64,000 nucleotides of DNA from Armatimonadota bacterium (GTDB taxonomy: Bacteria; Armatimonadota; Fimbriimonadia; Fimbriimonadales; Fimbriimonadaceae), in the NCBI GenBank assembly GCA_016125185.1, contig WGMG01000006.1:930001-994000 (forward strand). Reading direction: 5' to 3'. The number at the start of each line of letters is the position of its first letter. The stretch's first letter is position 1. This document shows, in pieces, positions 40,315 through 48,579 of the stretch. The notes beneath the pieces are model-generated. The model ran no database searches and was not told where the DNA came from. It worked only from the letters and a program-made list of their open reading frames with translations. A program made the position numbers and the translations under genes.

Positions 40315-41018
40315 CGACGGCGGCGAAGCTTTGCATAAAGGCCGATGACGCCGCAGGTGATGGTCACGATCGCACCGGGCTCGGGAACGGTTGTAACGCC
40401 CACGCTATAGTCGGCGCCCTGCTGAATCCAGTCGCCAAGCTCCGTGCCGGTGGCAAAAGCGCTACCATCCAAAATTGAATTCTGGGGTGCTGGATTTGGG
40501 TCGTTAGCGGGGCCGTTGTCCGCCCCCAGCGTCTTCGCGAGAAACGACGTCCATTGGGCGGGAGGATTGGCGCCTTCGTTGTTTTGGAGCCCCAACCAGT
40601 ACGTGCCGGGAGCTAGGTCGAAGTCGACGGTGCCGCCGAGTTGGATTTCTCGATAGGCCGTGTTCTGGGTGGATCGGCCGGTGCCAATCTGCTGAAGGTT
40701 GGAGACGAATCCACTCTTCAGTAGCGTTCCTCCGTGTCCAGCCGAGACGCCGGTTCGGATTTCGTACCGTAAGCCAAGCGACGAACTGGTGTATTGCTGA
40801 TAGATGAGGAAGTTGCCCCAAATCGAGGTCACATGTGAGCCTGTGACCTGAATGTCGTCGAAGACCATCATGTCGCTCAGGGTATCGGCTTGGGTAACGT
40901 TCGAATCTCCGCCGCGAAAGTCTCCGTTATACGAGACCTGGACTTGTGCGTTCGCGATACCCGTAGTGGAAATGAGAGCGAAGAGAAACAATGTGAGTTT
41001 TGGGCCAGTAAAGCGCAT
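40311..41018 (-). CDS. PEP-CTERM-sorted exported protein
   Basis: 235 residues. The start at 41018 gives a signal peptide (MRFTGPKLTLFLFALISTTGIANAQ); a start at 41084 would place non-signal residues first, and GGGGAA lies before 41018. The C-terminus is a PEP-CTERM sorting signal: VPEPGAIVTITCGVIGLYAKLRRRR, that is the PEP motif, one helix and an arginine cluster. The mature part is beta-rich with NTAYREIQLGGTVDFDLAPGTYWLGLQ, a pattern of many exosortase substrates. The protein is probably processed by an exosortase encoded elsewhere and released to the surface or matrix. Confidence 0.85.
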   Translation of the reverse strand: MRFTGPKLTLFLFALISTTGIANAQVQVSYNGDFRGGDSNVTQADTLSDMMVFDDIQVTGSHVTSIWGNFLIYQQYTSSSLGLRYEIRTGVSAGHGGTLLKSGFVSNLQQIGTGRSTQNTAYREIQLGGTVDFDLAPGTYWLGLQNNEGANPPAQWTSFLAKTLGADNGPANDPNPAPQNSILDGSAFATGTELGDWIQQGADYSVGVTTVPEPGAIVTITCGVIGLYAKLRRRR

Positions 41019-41117
41019 GATGGTTCCCCAATTGAAATCAGCGTGACTAGCTGGCATTATGCGCCCACCGCAGTTTATGTGCAAGGACTAAGGTCATATA
41101 TTGGGACACGCTCTGAT

Positions 41118-41147
41118 TTGTCGGACAGCAATGGGAGAAGCTAGAAT
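41118..41147 (+). promoter_or_regulatory. Promoter TTGTCG-18-TAGAAT, leaderless spacing
   Basis: TTGTCG at 41118-41123 and TAGAAT at 41142-41147 are 18 bases apart, and the -10 box ends five bases before the ATG at 41153. Only GGGGC lies between, too close to the ATG for a normal ribosome-binding site. This is the only one of the four TAGAAT cases with a passable -35 hexamer. Confidence 0.6.
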
Positions 41148-41152
41148 GGGGC

Positions 41153-42013
41153 ATGACCTCATCAAGCGGTTTTGACCCGGCCGCCTATAAAGCGACTACC
41201 CACAAACAATGGGACAGCGCCGCCGAAGCTTGGCATCGGTGGGGGCCGACGCTTGAGGAATGGCTGGGTGATGCGACTGAGATGATGCTTGACCTAGCGG
41301 CGGTCGGTATCGCTAGCCGGGTGCTGGACGTCGCCGCTGGGGCTGGCGGACAGACCATCGCTGCCGCGCAAAGGGTCGGATCGACGGGATCGGTTTTGGC
41401 CACCGACATTAGCCTGGAAATCTTGCACTACGCTCAGTCTTCGGCAAGAGAAGTGGGTCTCGATAACGTGGAAATATTCCAAGCGGACGGCGAAACGCTC
41501 TCATTTCCGCCAGATTTCGACGCCGCGATTTCGCGGGTTGGACTGATCTATTTTCCCGATCAAGTCAAAGCCCTCTTGGGTATTCGTAGTAGTCTGCGAC
41601 CGGGAGGCAAGTTTGCCACTGTCACGTATTCGACCGCCGATATGAATGAGTTCTTCTCAGTACCGATTGGTATTGTCCGGCGTCGGGCCAACCTTCCCGC
41701 ACCTTTGCCCGGCCAACCTGGCCCGTTTAGTCTGGGGCAGGACGGGACGTTGGCAGATGTTCTGAAACGGGCCGGATACTCGAATATCGAAGTGCGCAAA
41801 GTTAGTGCGCCGGTACGAATGGCGACGGCCGCCGACTACTTGCGGTTTGCGCGAGAGTCGTTTGGGGCTCTGCACCAGATGCTGGCATCGCTTTCGGAGG
41901 CGGAACAGGCTGACACCTGGCAAGAGATCGAGGATGCCATGGAGGTATACGAAGGTCCGGCGGGTTTCGTCGGACCTTGCGAACTGTTGGTGGGTGCGGG
42001 AATGAATCCGTAA
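41153..42013 (+). CDS. Class I SAM-dependent methyltransferase (UbiE-like)
   Basis: 286 residues. An N-terminal KATTHKQWDSAAEAWHRWGP block, motif I RVLDVAAGAGGQTIAAA, strand-2 acidic residue in VLATDIS, and motif IV FDAAISRVGLIYFPDQVKAL followed by LRPGGKFATVTYS all match the UbiE/COQ5-like group. The substrate is not known. The expected product is a methylated small molecule. It has its own promoter, and its stop is five bases from that of the convergent reductase gene. Confidence 0.85.
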   Translation: MTSSSGFDPAAYKATTHKQWDSAAEAWHRWGPTLEEWLGDATEMMLDLAAVGIASRVLDVAAGAGGQTIAAAQRVGSTGSVLATDISLEILHYAQSSAREVGLDNVEIFQADGETLSFPPDFDAAISRVGLIYFPDQVKALLGIRSSLRPGGKFATVTYSTADMNEFFSVPIGIVRRRANLPAPLPGQPGPFSLGQDGTLADVLKRAGYSNIEVRKVSAPVRMATAADYLRFARESFGALHQMLASLSEAEQADTWQEIEDAMEVYEGPAGFVGPCELLVGAGMNP

Positions 42014-42018
42014 GCGTT

Positions 42019-42624
42019 CTATTTACTACCGATCGCGCCGGTCTTCGCGCCGCCATCGCGTTGGTAGTTGGCCATGATTACGCCTTTCGTCGTGACTGTA
42101 CTCTCGGTTAACACGAAGGAGGCGGGGACTGCACCGTCGGCGAATAGCTTCTTTCCGGACCCCAGGACTTGGGGGTAGAACTTGAGCCAAAGCTCGTCGA
42201 CCAAGTCGTGGCTGAGGAGGAGCTGGACAAGTTGAGCGCTGCCCCAAACCTGGAGGTCTCTCCCCTCGGTCGCCTTGATTCGCTCGATCTCGGCCACGCT
42301 ACCGATGAATTCGGTTTTGTTCCAGTCCGAGCTGTCGCGGGTCGAGGAGTAGACGTACTTCGTGCCTTCGTTGATCGCAGGCCAAAAGTCACCGGCGTTG
42401 GTCGGCCAGTAGGGCTCCCAAATTTCAAACGTCTTTCGGCCCAAAAGGTAGTCGGCAGGCTGAAGCTGTCGCTTGAGGGCTTCCAATCCGACCTTGTCGC
42501 CGAACGGCGCGGCCCATCCACCAAACTCAAAATTGCCAGATTGGTCTTCTTCCGGTCCGCCCGGGGCTTGCATCACCCCGTCCAGTGTGATCATTTCTGC
42601 GACGATTATCTTTCTCATTTTCAA
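42019..42624 (-). CDS. Dihydrofolate-reductase-family (RibD C-terminal-like) protein
   Basis: 201 residues: MRKIIVAEMITLDGVMQAPGG, then LLGRKTFEIWEPYW, GRDLQVWGSAQLVQLLLSHDLVDELWLKFYPQVLGSGKKLF. This is the common stand-alone form of the RibD C-terminal (DHFR-like) fold, which binds NADPH. True substrates are generally unknown and need not be folates or flavin precursors. A strong hairpin separates it from peptidase E upstream, so it probably has its own promoter within the 98-base gap. Confidence 0.86.
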   Translation of the reverse strand: MKMRKIIVAEMITLDGVMQAPGGPEEDQSGNFEFGGWAAPFGDKVGLEALKRQLQPADYLLGRKTFEIWEPYWPTNAGDFWPAINEGTKYVYSSTRDSSDWNKTEFIGSVAEIERIKATEGRDLQVWGSAQLVQLLLSHDLVDELWLKFYPQVLGSGKKLFADGAVPASFVLTESTVTTKGVIMANYQRDGGAKTGAIGSK

Positions 42625-42661
42625 TTCGTTTCCTTTCAGTTTGCCGGGGTTGGGCTATCCA

Positions 42662-42693
42662 TTCCCGTTCGTTACTTCCTCAACGAACGGGAA
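42662..42693. terminator. 12-base-pair hairpin between two minus-strand genes
   Basis: TTCCCGTTCGTT (42662-42673) and AACGAACGGGAA (42682-42693), perfectly complementary, with loop ACTTCCTC. It lies after the peptidase E gene in transcription order. No T-run follows on the minus strand, so it may be a terminator, an mRNA end structure or an operator for the DHFR-like gene. Confidence 0.5.
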
Positions 42694-42722
42694 GTATGGG
42701 AACAGACAAGAAGGGCAATTAT

Positions 42723-43397
42723 TTATGAGTGAATGAGTCTCCACTGGCCTTCGGAGATGACTTCTACCGAGCCATCGACCACCATGAACGCTGTATCGTC
42801 ATCCACGGTATAGGCCGGACACGATAGCTTGGCGGCCCACTTTTCGGCGTTGGCCATGTGGTTATGTGGCAATCCTGGATTGTCGAGATGGGGGAAGATG
42901 GCAAAATCGACGATGCCGAGCGTCGTGTCGTCTTCGTCGCCAGAGGGCGGAGTCCAACCAACGAATTCCTCGCCAATTCTCGGCGCCATGATCATGCTTC
43001 CAGCGCTGAGCCCAACCCAAACCGTGTTTTCGAGCGTAGGTAGAAGGTCGGCCATGCCGGACTGCCGCATCCAGTAGTAGAGGTATAGCGGATCGCCGCC
43101 GTTGACGAGAATCACGTCGGTCTCGCGCACGGTTGGTACCCAAATGTCTTCTTTCAGACTCGGGAGCGCGGTCAATTCAAGTACTCCCATCGATTTCCAG
43201 CCAAGCTCACACATTGGGCATTGGGGTTCGTTGCCACTGATGAAATTCCAAGCCCGCCCGAGTCCGCCTGGGTTGGCATAGCCGGAGGTCGGAATGCAAA
43301 GAGCGCTACATTCATCGATGGGCTTTTCCAGCAGGTCCAACAAGGCTCGGTTGATGCTTGGGTTTTTGATACCCGCGGAGGTAAGGAGCATTTTCAT
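42723..43397 (-). CDS. Peptidase E-like (S51) protein
   Basis: 224 residues of the class-I glutamine-amidotransferase-like fold. ILVNGGDPLYLYYWM precedes the nucleophile elbow WVGLSAGSMIMAP, where Ser131 replaces the cysteine of amidotransferases, as in S51 peptidase E. A histidine in IFPHLDNPGLPHN follows in the expected place. S51 enzymes cleave Asp-X dipeptides; relatives include cyanophycinase. The substrate here is unproven. It is cytoplasmic. Confidence 0.82.
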   Translation of the reverse strand: MKMLLTSAGIKNPSINRALLDLLEKPIDECSALCIPTSGYANPGGLGRAWNFISGNEPQCPMCELGWKSMGVLELTALPSLKEDIWVPTVRETDVILVNGGDPLYLYYWMRQSGMADLLPTLENTVWVGLSAGSMIMAPRIGEEFVGWTPPSGDEDDTTLGIVDFAIFPHLDNPGLPHNHMANAEKWAAKLSCPAYTVDDDTAFMVVDGSVEVISEGQWRLIHS

Positions 43398-43428
43398 GGC
43401 GGCTGGCTGGGAGTTTAACCGATCTTCG

Positions 43429-45177
43429 TCACCGAAGAACGAGCGTTCGTATTCGAACGTAAACGTCGAACGGACTCAATGTTTCGTTGCCGCTAGACTG
43501 GGTTGTCCCAAGCAAGCGTCGAGTTGCGGGCAAGATGGTGTATTGCCTGGATCTGTAGATGGCCTCGGTCATGGTGGCCAAGCGATCGGCTTCGTCGGAT
43601 GAGAAAGCAATGCGAATGGCCGCCACCAGGACTGGAAGGATGCCTAGTTGAGTAGCAAGATTGCGTTCGGCCATGGCACCGTGAACCGCAGATAGAAGAG
43701 CCGCTCTTGCTTGGCGAATATCGCTGCTGGCCGAAATAAGGGCGAAGATGCCTTTGCCCATCGAATCGAAGCTGATCATGCCGTTGGCTCCGCAGAACTG
43801 AGACCAATCGTCGATGAGTTCCTTGGCTCGTCGATGGTCTCCTGTCATCCACGCAATGAGGGCGTGGTTAGACTTGGCAAAACCAAGACTAAGCAAAGCG
43901 TTTGGTTCACTCGCTTCAGTCAAGCCTGTGAGCGCCTCAGTCATTTCGGCGTCGGCTTTGTCTAGCTTCAATTGTCTCATGTGAAGCACGGCGAGATTGG
44001 CTTTGGAGACGGCCCCGAAGTAGGGTTGCTTTCCTTCGTCGGCCGCTGAAATGGCCTCTTGGAGATGAGACTCCGCCAGATCTGCGTTTCCCTGCATCTG
44101 CTCGGCGATCGCCAAGAAATTCAGTGCCGGAATCCGATCCGATGGTTCGGAATGGTCGAGCAGGTCCCTCGCCAAGTCGATAGAGAGCTGACACTCAAGG
44201 TCCTGTGCGTAAATCTGCAAAAGGCGCTTGGCCACTCCGCGACGATCTGGCGACCAACCGTTGGTTTCACGCATCACCCTTTCGATCAGCGTTCGTAGAT
44301 CGGGTCCCGATGTGGCGATCGACCAATTCAACTTGGAAGTGGAGAGCAGCGGCAGGACTCGTTCGGCGTCCTCCTCGACCAGCATGTCCAGAATCTGCCA
44401 GACAAGGTCTTTCTGGGCGGTTGTCGCTTTGGTTCCACGGGCTTGATAGCGCCCGGAAACCACGGTGTCGGCTAACTGTCGCAATCCTGGCGACGGCTTC
44501 AATCCGAGCTCAGAAATCATCCGCTTGGAGTATCGGGCGTATTCAATTTGGGCCTCGGAAAGTCGCCCCAATGCACCGAATGCCTGTAACTTCAACCGAA
44601 CGCCGTCTTCGTCGTAGGGGTCAGCTTCTGAGAGCCTCTGCGCGTGCTCCAGGGCCGAAGTCCAGTCGCCAAGCGTGGCACAGGTTTCGGCTAGCTGGCG
44701 CAAAGCCGCCGTCTGTCGTCGACCGTGATAATCGCGGTATCGATCGATCCACTCCGAATTCCACCCACGTAAGAGCGGGTCTCGTAAGGCGTCGTTGAGC
44801 GCGTAGAGGGCAATTAACTGGTGGTCCCGCCCCTCGGCGGACTGTGCGCGCCCCTCAAGCATGTCGATATCCTCCCAATCCGATTTCGCGTCGGAACTGA
44901 GCGAAATCATCTCGCCTTCCTGCAGGAGGATGTTTGCATCACCGATGGCTTGGCGAGCGTACGAAAGCGCGGGCCGAAGATTGGCAAGTCGCGAGGAACG
45001 GTCGGCGTCCGGCCAAATATCGAAAGCAAGTTCCTCGCGCAGCATTCGGCGCGACTCTCGCAGGACTAAAAGAGCGATGACTTCGCTGGCTCGATTGGTG
45101 CGAAAACGAGCGGGATCCCCGTCGGCCCGGAAAACGGAAAAGTCGCCTAGAACATTGATGCGGATTGGGCCGGACAA
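43429..45177 (-). CDS. SARP-like (winged helix plus BTAD) transcriptional regulator with TPR-like tail
   Basis: 582 residues. Residues 5-100 form an OmpR-type winged helix of the SARP kind (IRINVLGDFSVFRADGDPARFRTNRASEVIALLVL; LRPALSYARQAIG). Residues about 105-245 are a bacterial transcriptional activation domain (DALRDPLLRGWNSEWIDRYRDYH; LEHAQRLSEADPYDEDGVRLKLQAFGALGR). The remainder consists of helical repeats like TPRs (AESHLQEAISAADEGKQPYFGAVSKANLAVLHM), with no ATPase domain. TTG start. SARPs activate genes by binding heptamer direct repeats spaced 11 bases apart; just such repeats lie at 45224-45242 before the divergent lipoprotein gene. The ligand or trigger is unknown. Confidence 0.83.
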   Translation of the reverse strand: MSGPIRINVLGDFSVFRADGDPARFRTNRASEVIALLVLRESRRMLREELAFDIWPDADRSSRLANLRPALSYARQAIGDANILLQEGEMISLSSDAKSDWEDIDMLEGRAQSAEGRDHQLIALYALNDALRDPLLRGWNSEWIDRYRDYHGRRQTAALRQLAETCATLGDWTSALEHAQRLSEADPYDEDGVRLKLQAFGALGRLSEAQIEYARYSKRMISELGLKPSPGLRQLADTVVSGRYQARGTKATTAQKDLVWQILDMLVEEDAERVLPLLSTSKLNWSIATSGPDLRTLIERVMRETNGWSPDRRGVAKRLLQIYAQDLECQLSIDLARDLLDHSEPSDRIPALNFLAIAEQMQGNADLAESHLQEAISAADEGKQPYFGAVSKANLAVLHMRQLKLDKADAEMTEALTGLTEASEPNALLSLGFAKSNHALIAWMTGDHRRAKELIDDWSQFCGANGMISFDSMGKGIFALISASSDIRQARAALLSAVHGAMAERNLATQLGILPVLVAAIRIAFSSDEADRLATMTEAIYRSRQYTILPATRRLLGTTQSSGNETLSPFDVYVRIRTLVLR

Positions 45178-45223
45178 TCTTCGACCAGTTTATCCCACAC
45201 CTTGCTCTCATAGGGTGAAGCCC

Positions 45224-45242
45224 TGATAACGCGTTGATAACG
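45224..45242 (+). promoter_or_regulatory. Direct repeats TGATAACG with 11-base period
   Basis: TGATAACG at 45224-45231 and again at 45235-45242, start-to-start distance 11 bases, one helical turn. The repeats lie 55-73 bases before the ATG of the Tat lipoprotein gene and 47 bases before the SARP-like gene, which is divergent. Equal spacing of short direct repeats is the known form of SARP/BTAD operators; only two units are seen. Confidence 0.55.
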
Positions 45243-45296
45243 GCAGGTGGTCACCATTGAGTTGCCCGGCTAACCGACGGGAAGGTACCGAAGAAG

Positions 45297-47582
45297 ATGA
45301 AACACACCGCCTCTCGAAAAATGACACGCCGCGACTTCAATTTGAAAGCGATGACGCTCGTAGGCGGGTCGGGGCTCGTGCTGAGCGGTTGCGGCGGTTT
45401 CCTCTTTGGAAGCAGCGGATCGGCGAACAATATGGCGACGGTTGCTGGGCAAGTGGCCCTACCGTCGGGGGTCGATCTGACTAGTCTGCAAGTCGTGGGT
45501 GGTGGTGGCTTTGGTACCTTGACTGCTTCGTCTTTCTCGGTTAACGTCCAGACTCAGATTCCCAGTTTGACGATGATTTGGGATTCGGTCGGTCAGCGCA
45601 TCCTGTTGATGGGCATCATCGATTCGGGTTCGGCCAACAAGCGTCTGGATGCGGCGAGCACGGCGGCGGCTTTGATGTTCCTTGGAGTGGGCGGAATTGA
45701 GTTGAATACGGACGACCGAAGGTCGCTAATGGAGCGGATACTAGCGAGCCCCGAACTCGCCACTCTTACGACGGTTCTGGAGAACGAACTGGCAAGCGAC
45801 CCGTTTGCGGTTGCTAACGCTCCTCAAACCTTGAAGGATGCAATCAAGACTGCCGTTGACAGCTTTAGCGGTGGGGCATCCAACTCGGCGGTGCGGGCCG
45901 GCGAAAGGAGAGCAGGGAAGCTATCGCAGAGCACTCAGGCAGACACGACCTTGCTACTGCTCCAACCTGGAAGCGAAGTGGATGGGCTGACTTTCGTTCA
46001 AACTTCGAGCCCGCTTGGCTATCAAGTGCAGAACACGAAGCGGAGGTTTGGCCGAGTGCTGACCTACGTCACCGGTCACGTCGATGAGAACGACGTGGAG
46101 ACGGCAGAAACTCCGCCGAGCATCGTGGGTTCGCCACTGGATATTCCACTAACGGTCGGGTTGCTGAATTCCTCCGGCCAGGGATGGTCACAAGTCACGT
46201 CGAGTTCCGTTCCGCTCAAGATCATTGGTCAGGACAAGCAGACTAAGTATGAGATGATTGCCCTCAGCCCGGTCTTTGGCGCATCGACGCCGCCGATTTA
46301 CTCAGACACGAGGTATGCGGGCGAGATCGAGAAGTGGAAGGACGAATGCGGCCAATTGCGACAGTCGGTGATGCTGGGCGGCTTCATGGAGGTTGTGCTT
46401 GAGATTCTTGGCTTGGGCGGCGCGGCGATGTCGTATTCCGCCGTTCAAGGGGCGATCGCCGGATTGCTCACCTCCACCCAAGTCATTCGCAGTGCCATGT
46501 CTGCCGCCTACCTTGGCAACGTGTTCTATGGTCAGGTCATTGGAGAACTGGCGTCGAAAATGACCTTTGAAGAGATCTTTTACGCCGAGCTTCCGCTGTT
46601 GGAAACCTTGACCCTGAAAATCAAAGGCGACCTCGCCGCGAATGCCGTTCGCAACGCATTCTTGGGTCCACGGCTGGTTGTTGCTCGGGCGGCGTTGGTG
46701 GCGTTGGTTGCGCTTGGAATTATCGAACTAGCCGATATCCTCGCCATTGCCAAGGACACGACCAGCGGCAACGAAGCAAATCTTTGGACCGGGTTGGTGT
46801 TCAAGCCGACGGTGTCGATTTCGGCCACGAGCGACACTTACACGCCGGGTGGGCAGGTCGTTCTCTCGGCTCACGCTCCGTCGACGGGAGCGACTCTTCT
46901 CTACCATTGGAAAGGTTCTGGTAGCAATCTCATGGTCTTGGATGACGGAGTCGTTTACGACAAGCTGGAGTTTGATAGCGACAAGAGCGTGGTAACGCTC
47001 TCGACGACCCCCTCGACGGTTGGCGACCTGACCGTTCAGTGCGAAGTATTCGATGTGAGCGGCGGCGGACGAGTGTCGCTGGGCAAGGCATCGAAGGTTT
47101 TGCCTCTCGATCCAGGAAATCACAACTTCACGCTCGACGTTGTGGAGGCGACGCGAACCTTCGCATCCGGCTATGTCGTGACGTTCAAGTACATCGCCAT
47201 CGGGATTACCGTGGACGAAACGGGCGCGACTGGCCTGAAGATTTCGCATCCCAACCAAGTTCCGTGGACATTCAAGGGGTCGGCTTTCACTGGCCACTCG
47301 GGTGTGCTGGACATTTACAATCCTCAAGTGGACATCAATGGCGATCTGCAGATCAACGGCGTCTACGATCGATTCTTTGGCGAACAGCAAGGGGCCAATC
47401 TGGTTCGCATCGGGGCCAATAAGGCTTACTTCCCGGGATACTGGACACCTTACAACTGGAGAGTCGACGGTCAGAGCCAAGCCGAAGTCGATTCCAAGCT
47501 GGCGGCTCTTCAGACAGACATCGATGCGCTCGTGGCTCAGTTGCGAAGCGAAATTCAGGTGCAGAACCTGCCTGGCTACTAA
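45297..47582 (+). CDS. Large Tat-exported lipoprotein of unknown function
   Basis: 761 residues. The N-terminus has a twin-arginine motif (MTRRDFNLKAM) and a lipobox with Cys32 (LVLSGCGG), so it is exported folded and lipid-anchored. Residues about 360-475 contain several hydrophobic helical stretches (MEVVLEILGLGGAAMSYSAVQGAIAGLL; VVARAALVALVALGIIELADIL), odd for a secreted protein and possibly membrane-inserting. A PKD/Ig-like domain follows (about 500-600, SISATSDTYTPGGQVVLSAHAPSTGATLLYHWKG). The C-terminus is not recognised. GAAGAAG before the ATG is the likely ribosome-binding site. It is divergent from the SARP-like regulator with paired direct repeats between them and is its most likely target. 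Confidence 0.7.
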   Translation: MKHTASRKMTRRDFNLKAMTLVGGSGLVLSGCGGFLFGSSGSANNMATVAGQVALPSGVDLTSLQVVGGGGFGTLTASSFSVNVQTQIPSLTMIWDSVGQRILLMGIIDSGSANKRLDAASTAAALMFLGVGGIELNTDDRRSLMERILASPELATLTTVLENELASDPFAVANAPQTLKDAIKTAVDSFSGGASNSAVRAGERRAGKLSQSTQADTTLLLLQPGSEVDGLTFVQTSSPLGYQVQNTKRRFGRVLTYVTGHVDENDVETAETPPSIVGSPLDIPLTVGLLNSSGQGWSQVTSSSVPLKIIGQDKQTKYEMIALSPVFGASTPPIYSDTRYAGEIEKWKDECGQLRQSVMLGGFMEVVLEILGLGGAAMSYSAVQGAIAGLLTSTQVIRSAMSAAYLGNVFYGQVIGELASKMTFEEIFYAELPLLETLTLKIKGDLAANAVRNAFLGPRLVVARAALVALVALGIIELADILAIAKDTTSGNEANLWTGLVFKPTVSISATSDTYTPGGQVVLSAHAPSTGATLLYHWKGSGSNLMVLDDGVVYDKLEFDSDKSVVTLSTTPSTVGDLTVQCEVFDVSGGGRVSLGKASKVLPLDPGNHNFTLDVVEATRTFASGYVVTFKYIAIGITVDETGATGLKISHPNQVPWTFKGSAFTGHSGVLDIYNPQVDINGDLQINGVYDRFFGEQQGANLVRIGANKAYFPGYWTPYNWRVDGQSQAEVDSKLAALQTDIDALVAQLRSEIQVQNLPGY

Positions 47583-47591
47583 GGGTTTGGG

Positions 47592-48020
47592 TCAGGCACT
47601 GGGTGCATCAAGGCCGAATTGAATCGCTGCTTGGAGGACGTCGAGGTCGATGTCCTTGAGCGATTTGAACTTGATGCAGTACCCGGTGACCTTCGCCTTG
47701 CCCAAGGCTTCTCCGTAGGTGTTGGCAAGGTACGTCTTGTCTTCGAGACCAAGGATGTAGACCGAGATTCCGGCGGTGTTGGCGCTAAGGCCAATGCGAT
47801 AGAACTCCTTGCTCGACCCGTCCGCGTACTTGATGGTGTAACAGCCGTATCCGATGTTGGGGTTGGCCACGACCTTTCCGTCGGCGTCCTTTCCGTCTGT
47901 AAACCAAAGCTGACGACCGGCGGACAATTTGAGAACCAATTCGTGGAGGGTTCGCAATTCCGTCTGTTTGGGCTCCGGCTGGCTACTGATGTAGCCTTCG
48001 ATTTGTTCTTCTGTGCTCAT
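47592..48020 (-). CDS. DUF1801 protein
   Basis: 142 residues: EEQIEGYISSQPEPKQTELRTLHELVLKL, then GYGCYTIKYADGSSKEFYRIGLSANTAGISVYILGLEDKTYLANTYGEALGKAKVTGYCIKFKSLKDIDLDVLQAAI. This is the variant of the DUF1801 fold with the end motif of G-K-x-x-x-G-x-x-C-I-x-F. A second DUF1801 member lies at 34223-34606. Role unknown. It is convergent with the lipoprotein gene at a distance of nine bases. Confidence 0.82.
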   Translation of the reverse strand: MSTEEQIEGYISSQPEPKQTELRTLHELVLKLSAGRQLWFTDGKDADGKVVANPNIGYGCYTIKYADGSSKEFYRIGLSANTAGISVYILGLEDKTYLANTYGEALGKAKVTGYCIKFKSLKDIDLDVLQAAIQFGLDAPSA

Positions 48021-48579
48021 TTTCGTGGCATCAGTCGAGTGACTTTGGCCAGGTTACCTTTGTGAGTCCAGGGGCAGAAACCAGGGGCCACATCAAAAGA
48101 TTTGCAAATCCGTCTCTTATCGAGAAACCGTGGTCAAGGAGCTTGCTTAATCCATGCAGGTGGCCCGGCTTCCCATTTATTATCTGCGATTAGACGCTGG
48201 CCACTTCTGTCCGGACGAACCCGATAGACGTCGGCAGAGCATGTCCTTTCCGACGTGAAGGGGCCCCATCTACCTTCTTGAGGCAACAATGGCGAATAGT
48301 CGAGGGTAGTTTGGTCAGGTGAGGCCCCTGATACGTTCCATCTCCATTCGCCACAAACTACTGTGAGCGAGATGGACTAGCGTCGACGCTGAACCACATA
48401 TCGTTCTTCAAGCTCCTGTTGTTCGGTGCCGAACGATGGGGTGCCGTTACTAAAACAGGCATCAAAATAAGCGTCATATTGGTGCGAATACTGCCAATTC
48501 GTACAACAGGAATGCGCTTATAATTTCTCGAATGCACTTGGTTCTGTGTGCTTCGGTGACTGATCGCTGTACCCACAAA
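48021..48579. other. Gene-free stretch of 559 bases at the edge of an AT-richer segment
   Basis: Neither strand has a convincing gene; two short minus-strand frames (72 and 78 codons) lack family resemblance, and one runs into the ClC coding region in another frame. Short inverted pairs such as TGGCC/GGCCA (near 48170-48205) and TCAGG/CCTGA (near 48316-48333) are present but weak. The base composition shifts to AT-rich around here. It may be the decayed left boundary of an inserted segment. Confidence 0.4.

Noticed and set aside
48225-48245. TCCGGACGAACCCG-like stretch as a distant attachment-site partner of tRNA-Glu
   Set aside because: Only two short matching pieces with a gap; this can be chance and does not include the acceptor end.
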